In this document: positions 63,321 through 64,000 of the stretch, one piece after another | Layout of the letters: the number at the start of each line of letters is the position of its first letter | How positions within the stretch are numbered: the first letter of the stretch is position 1 | Assembly (NCBI RefSeq): GCF_051014445.1 | Contig: NC_135134.1 | Location: forward strand, 4,307,672 to 4,371,671 | Reading direction: 5' to 3' | Origin: Colletes latitarsis | Lineage: Eukaryota; Arthropoda; Insecta; Hymenoptera; Colletidae | Length of the DNA: 64,000 nt | Notes under the pieces: model-generated | Databases searched by the model: none | Seen by the model: the letters and a program-made list of their open reading frames with translations, nothing else | Told to the model about the DNA's origin: nothing | Translations under genes and position numbers: made by a program

Positions 63321-63727
63321 CGGTGTGGTACCGCATTAGGACGGGATCCAAACCACAAAAAACCCAAGATCTGGCCAACAAATATGCGAAAAATGAGAAA
63401 GTATGTGCTAGATGATGGGAAATACCAGACCTAACCCAGGCAAAACCGGCGTCCTCCACTAAGGAATTTAACCCCAACCAGGTTGTATTGACTGTTTCAG
63501 TGTGGTGCCACATTAATGCGTGGTCCAAGCCAGACAAAGGCTAGCATCAGGCCAACAAGTATCCGAAAAATGCGAAAGTACGTGCCAGAAGAGGGCAAAT
63601 ACCAGAGCTTACCGAGTCATAACCGGCGTTATCCTCTGTAATATGGATCGAAACCAGGTTTAATTGACTGTTTCAGTGTGGCAGCACACTACTACGGGAT
63701 CCAAACCATAAAAAACCCAGGATCTGG
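63321..63727. repeat. Divergent linked monomer block, copy 7
   Basis: All three markers present, with ACTAAGGAATTTAACCCC shared with the block at 59085, a GGTGCCACATTAATGCG change in the second monomer and CATAAAAAACCC in the third. Confidence 0.85.
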
Positions 63728-64000
63728 TCAACAAGTTTGCGAAAAAAGCGAAAGTATGTTCCAGTTGATTGCAAATACCAGAACTAACCCAGACATAACC
63801 GGCGTTATCCTCTAAAATATTAATCGCAACCAGGTTTAATTGACTGTTTCCATGTGCTACCACATTACTACGGGATACAAACCAGAAAAAGCCGAGGATC
63901 TGGCCAACAAGTATGCGAAAAATGCGAAAGTACAAGCCAGATGAGGGCAAATACCAGACCTAACCCGGACATAACCGGCGTTTTCCTCTAAAATATTAAT

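Larger units (their letters stand above)
38332..64000. repeat. 176-bp satellite array, block 5 (~146 monomers, runs off the window)
   Basis: Uninterrupted satellite of 25,669 bp to the window end, with no gene. 38.3-44 kb follows the same order as 16.0-20.9 kb after copy B, apart from whole-monomer gains and losses: the match is offset by 22,116 bp near 40.1 kb and by 23,172 bp near 43.1 kb, a difference of exactly six monomers. Then come two 5,280-bp tandem copies (43738-54297). After these, 54.3-64 kb is a mosaic of monomer types also seen in 21-31 kb and within the 5,280-bp unit; for example about 57.64-58.52 kb matches 45.32-46.20 kb at an offset of 12,320 bp (70 monomers). Confidence 0.97.

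Noticed and set aside
194..63950. More than a hundred overlapping minus-strand open frames of about 96 codons, and shorter plus-strand ones, throughout the satellite
   Set aside because: They recur every 176 bp. Because 176 is not a multiple of three, each frame reads one monomer in one phase and then part of the next in another phase, so the same DNA is translated two ways. Lengths are fixed by the repeat and frames break wherever a monomer has an indel. No domain, start context or codon signal supports a protein.
1..64000. Telomere-like CCTAA motifs (CAGACCTAACC in most monomers)
   Set aside because: Only one CCTAA per 176 bp and no tandem pentamers or hexamers; it is simply part of the monomer.

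Overview
The window is almost entirely satellite DNA from a eukaryotic genome. I find no protein-coding, rRNA or tRNA gene that I can support. About 92% is a head-to-tail array of a 176-bp monomer, roughly 336 copies. The array is interrupted four times by copies of a single unrelated ~1.2-kb element. The monomer keeps about ten CpGs per 176 bp, close to the number expected from its base composition, so there is no CpG depletion. That fits a genome with little methylation of this DNA, such as many invertebrates, but I cannot name the species. The near-nucleosomal monomer length, absence of genes and multi-monomer higher-order structure fit centromeric or pericentromeric heterochromatin (inference).

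Layout: satellite 1-5505; element copy A 5506-6726; satellite 6727-14818; copy B 14819-16040; satellite 16041-32758; copy C 32759-33931; satellite 33932-37109; copy D 37110-38331; satellite 38332-64000. The last block contains a 5,280-bp (30-monomer) unit present twice in tandem and almost identical (43738-49017 and 49018-54297). Other nested repeats are a ~2.81-kb unit (21756-23253 and 24569-26066), a 527-bp trimer (around 26.6-28.1 kb and 29.2-29.9 kb), a 704-bp four-monomer repeat after copy A, and a divergent monomer block found seven times after 47 kb.

The 1.2-kb element begins TGTTACG and ends CGTAACA. In copies A, B and D it is flanked on both sides by the satellite tetramer AGTG, and monomers carrying the uninterrupted AGTG site occur nearby. 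This is a clean insertion footprint. TG...CA ends, a 4-bp target duplication, a TATA-like box followed by AATAAA, and no coding region suggest a solo LTR, although a short non-autonomous DNA element is not excluded. All four copies lie at the same monomer position and in the same orientation, so one insertion was probably multiplied together with its satellite flanks. Inside it is the most unusual structure in the window: seven or eight ~51-bp units, each with a 6-bp stem closing a GCGAA-type loop. The two stem arms differ between units but mostly change together, so pairing is kept in most units.

The numerous overlapping ~96-codon open frames on the minus strand are by-products of the homogenised repeat and are not annotated as genes.
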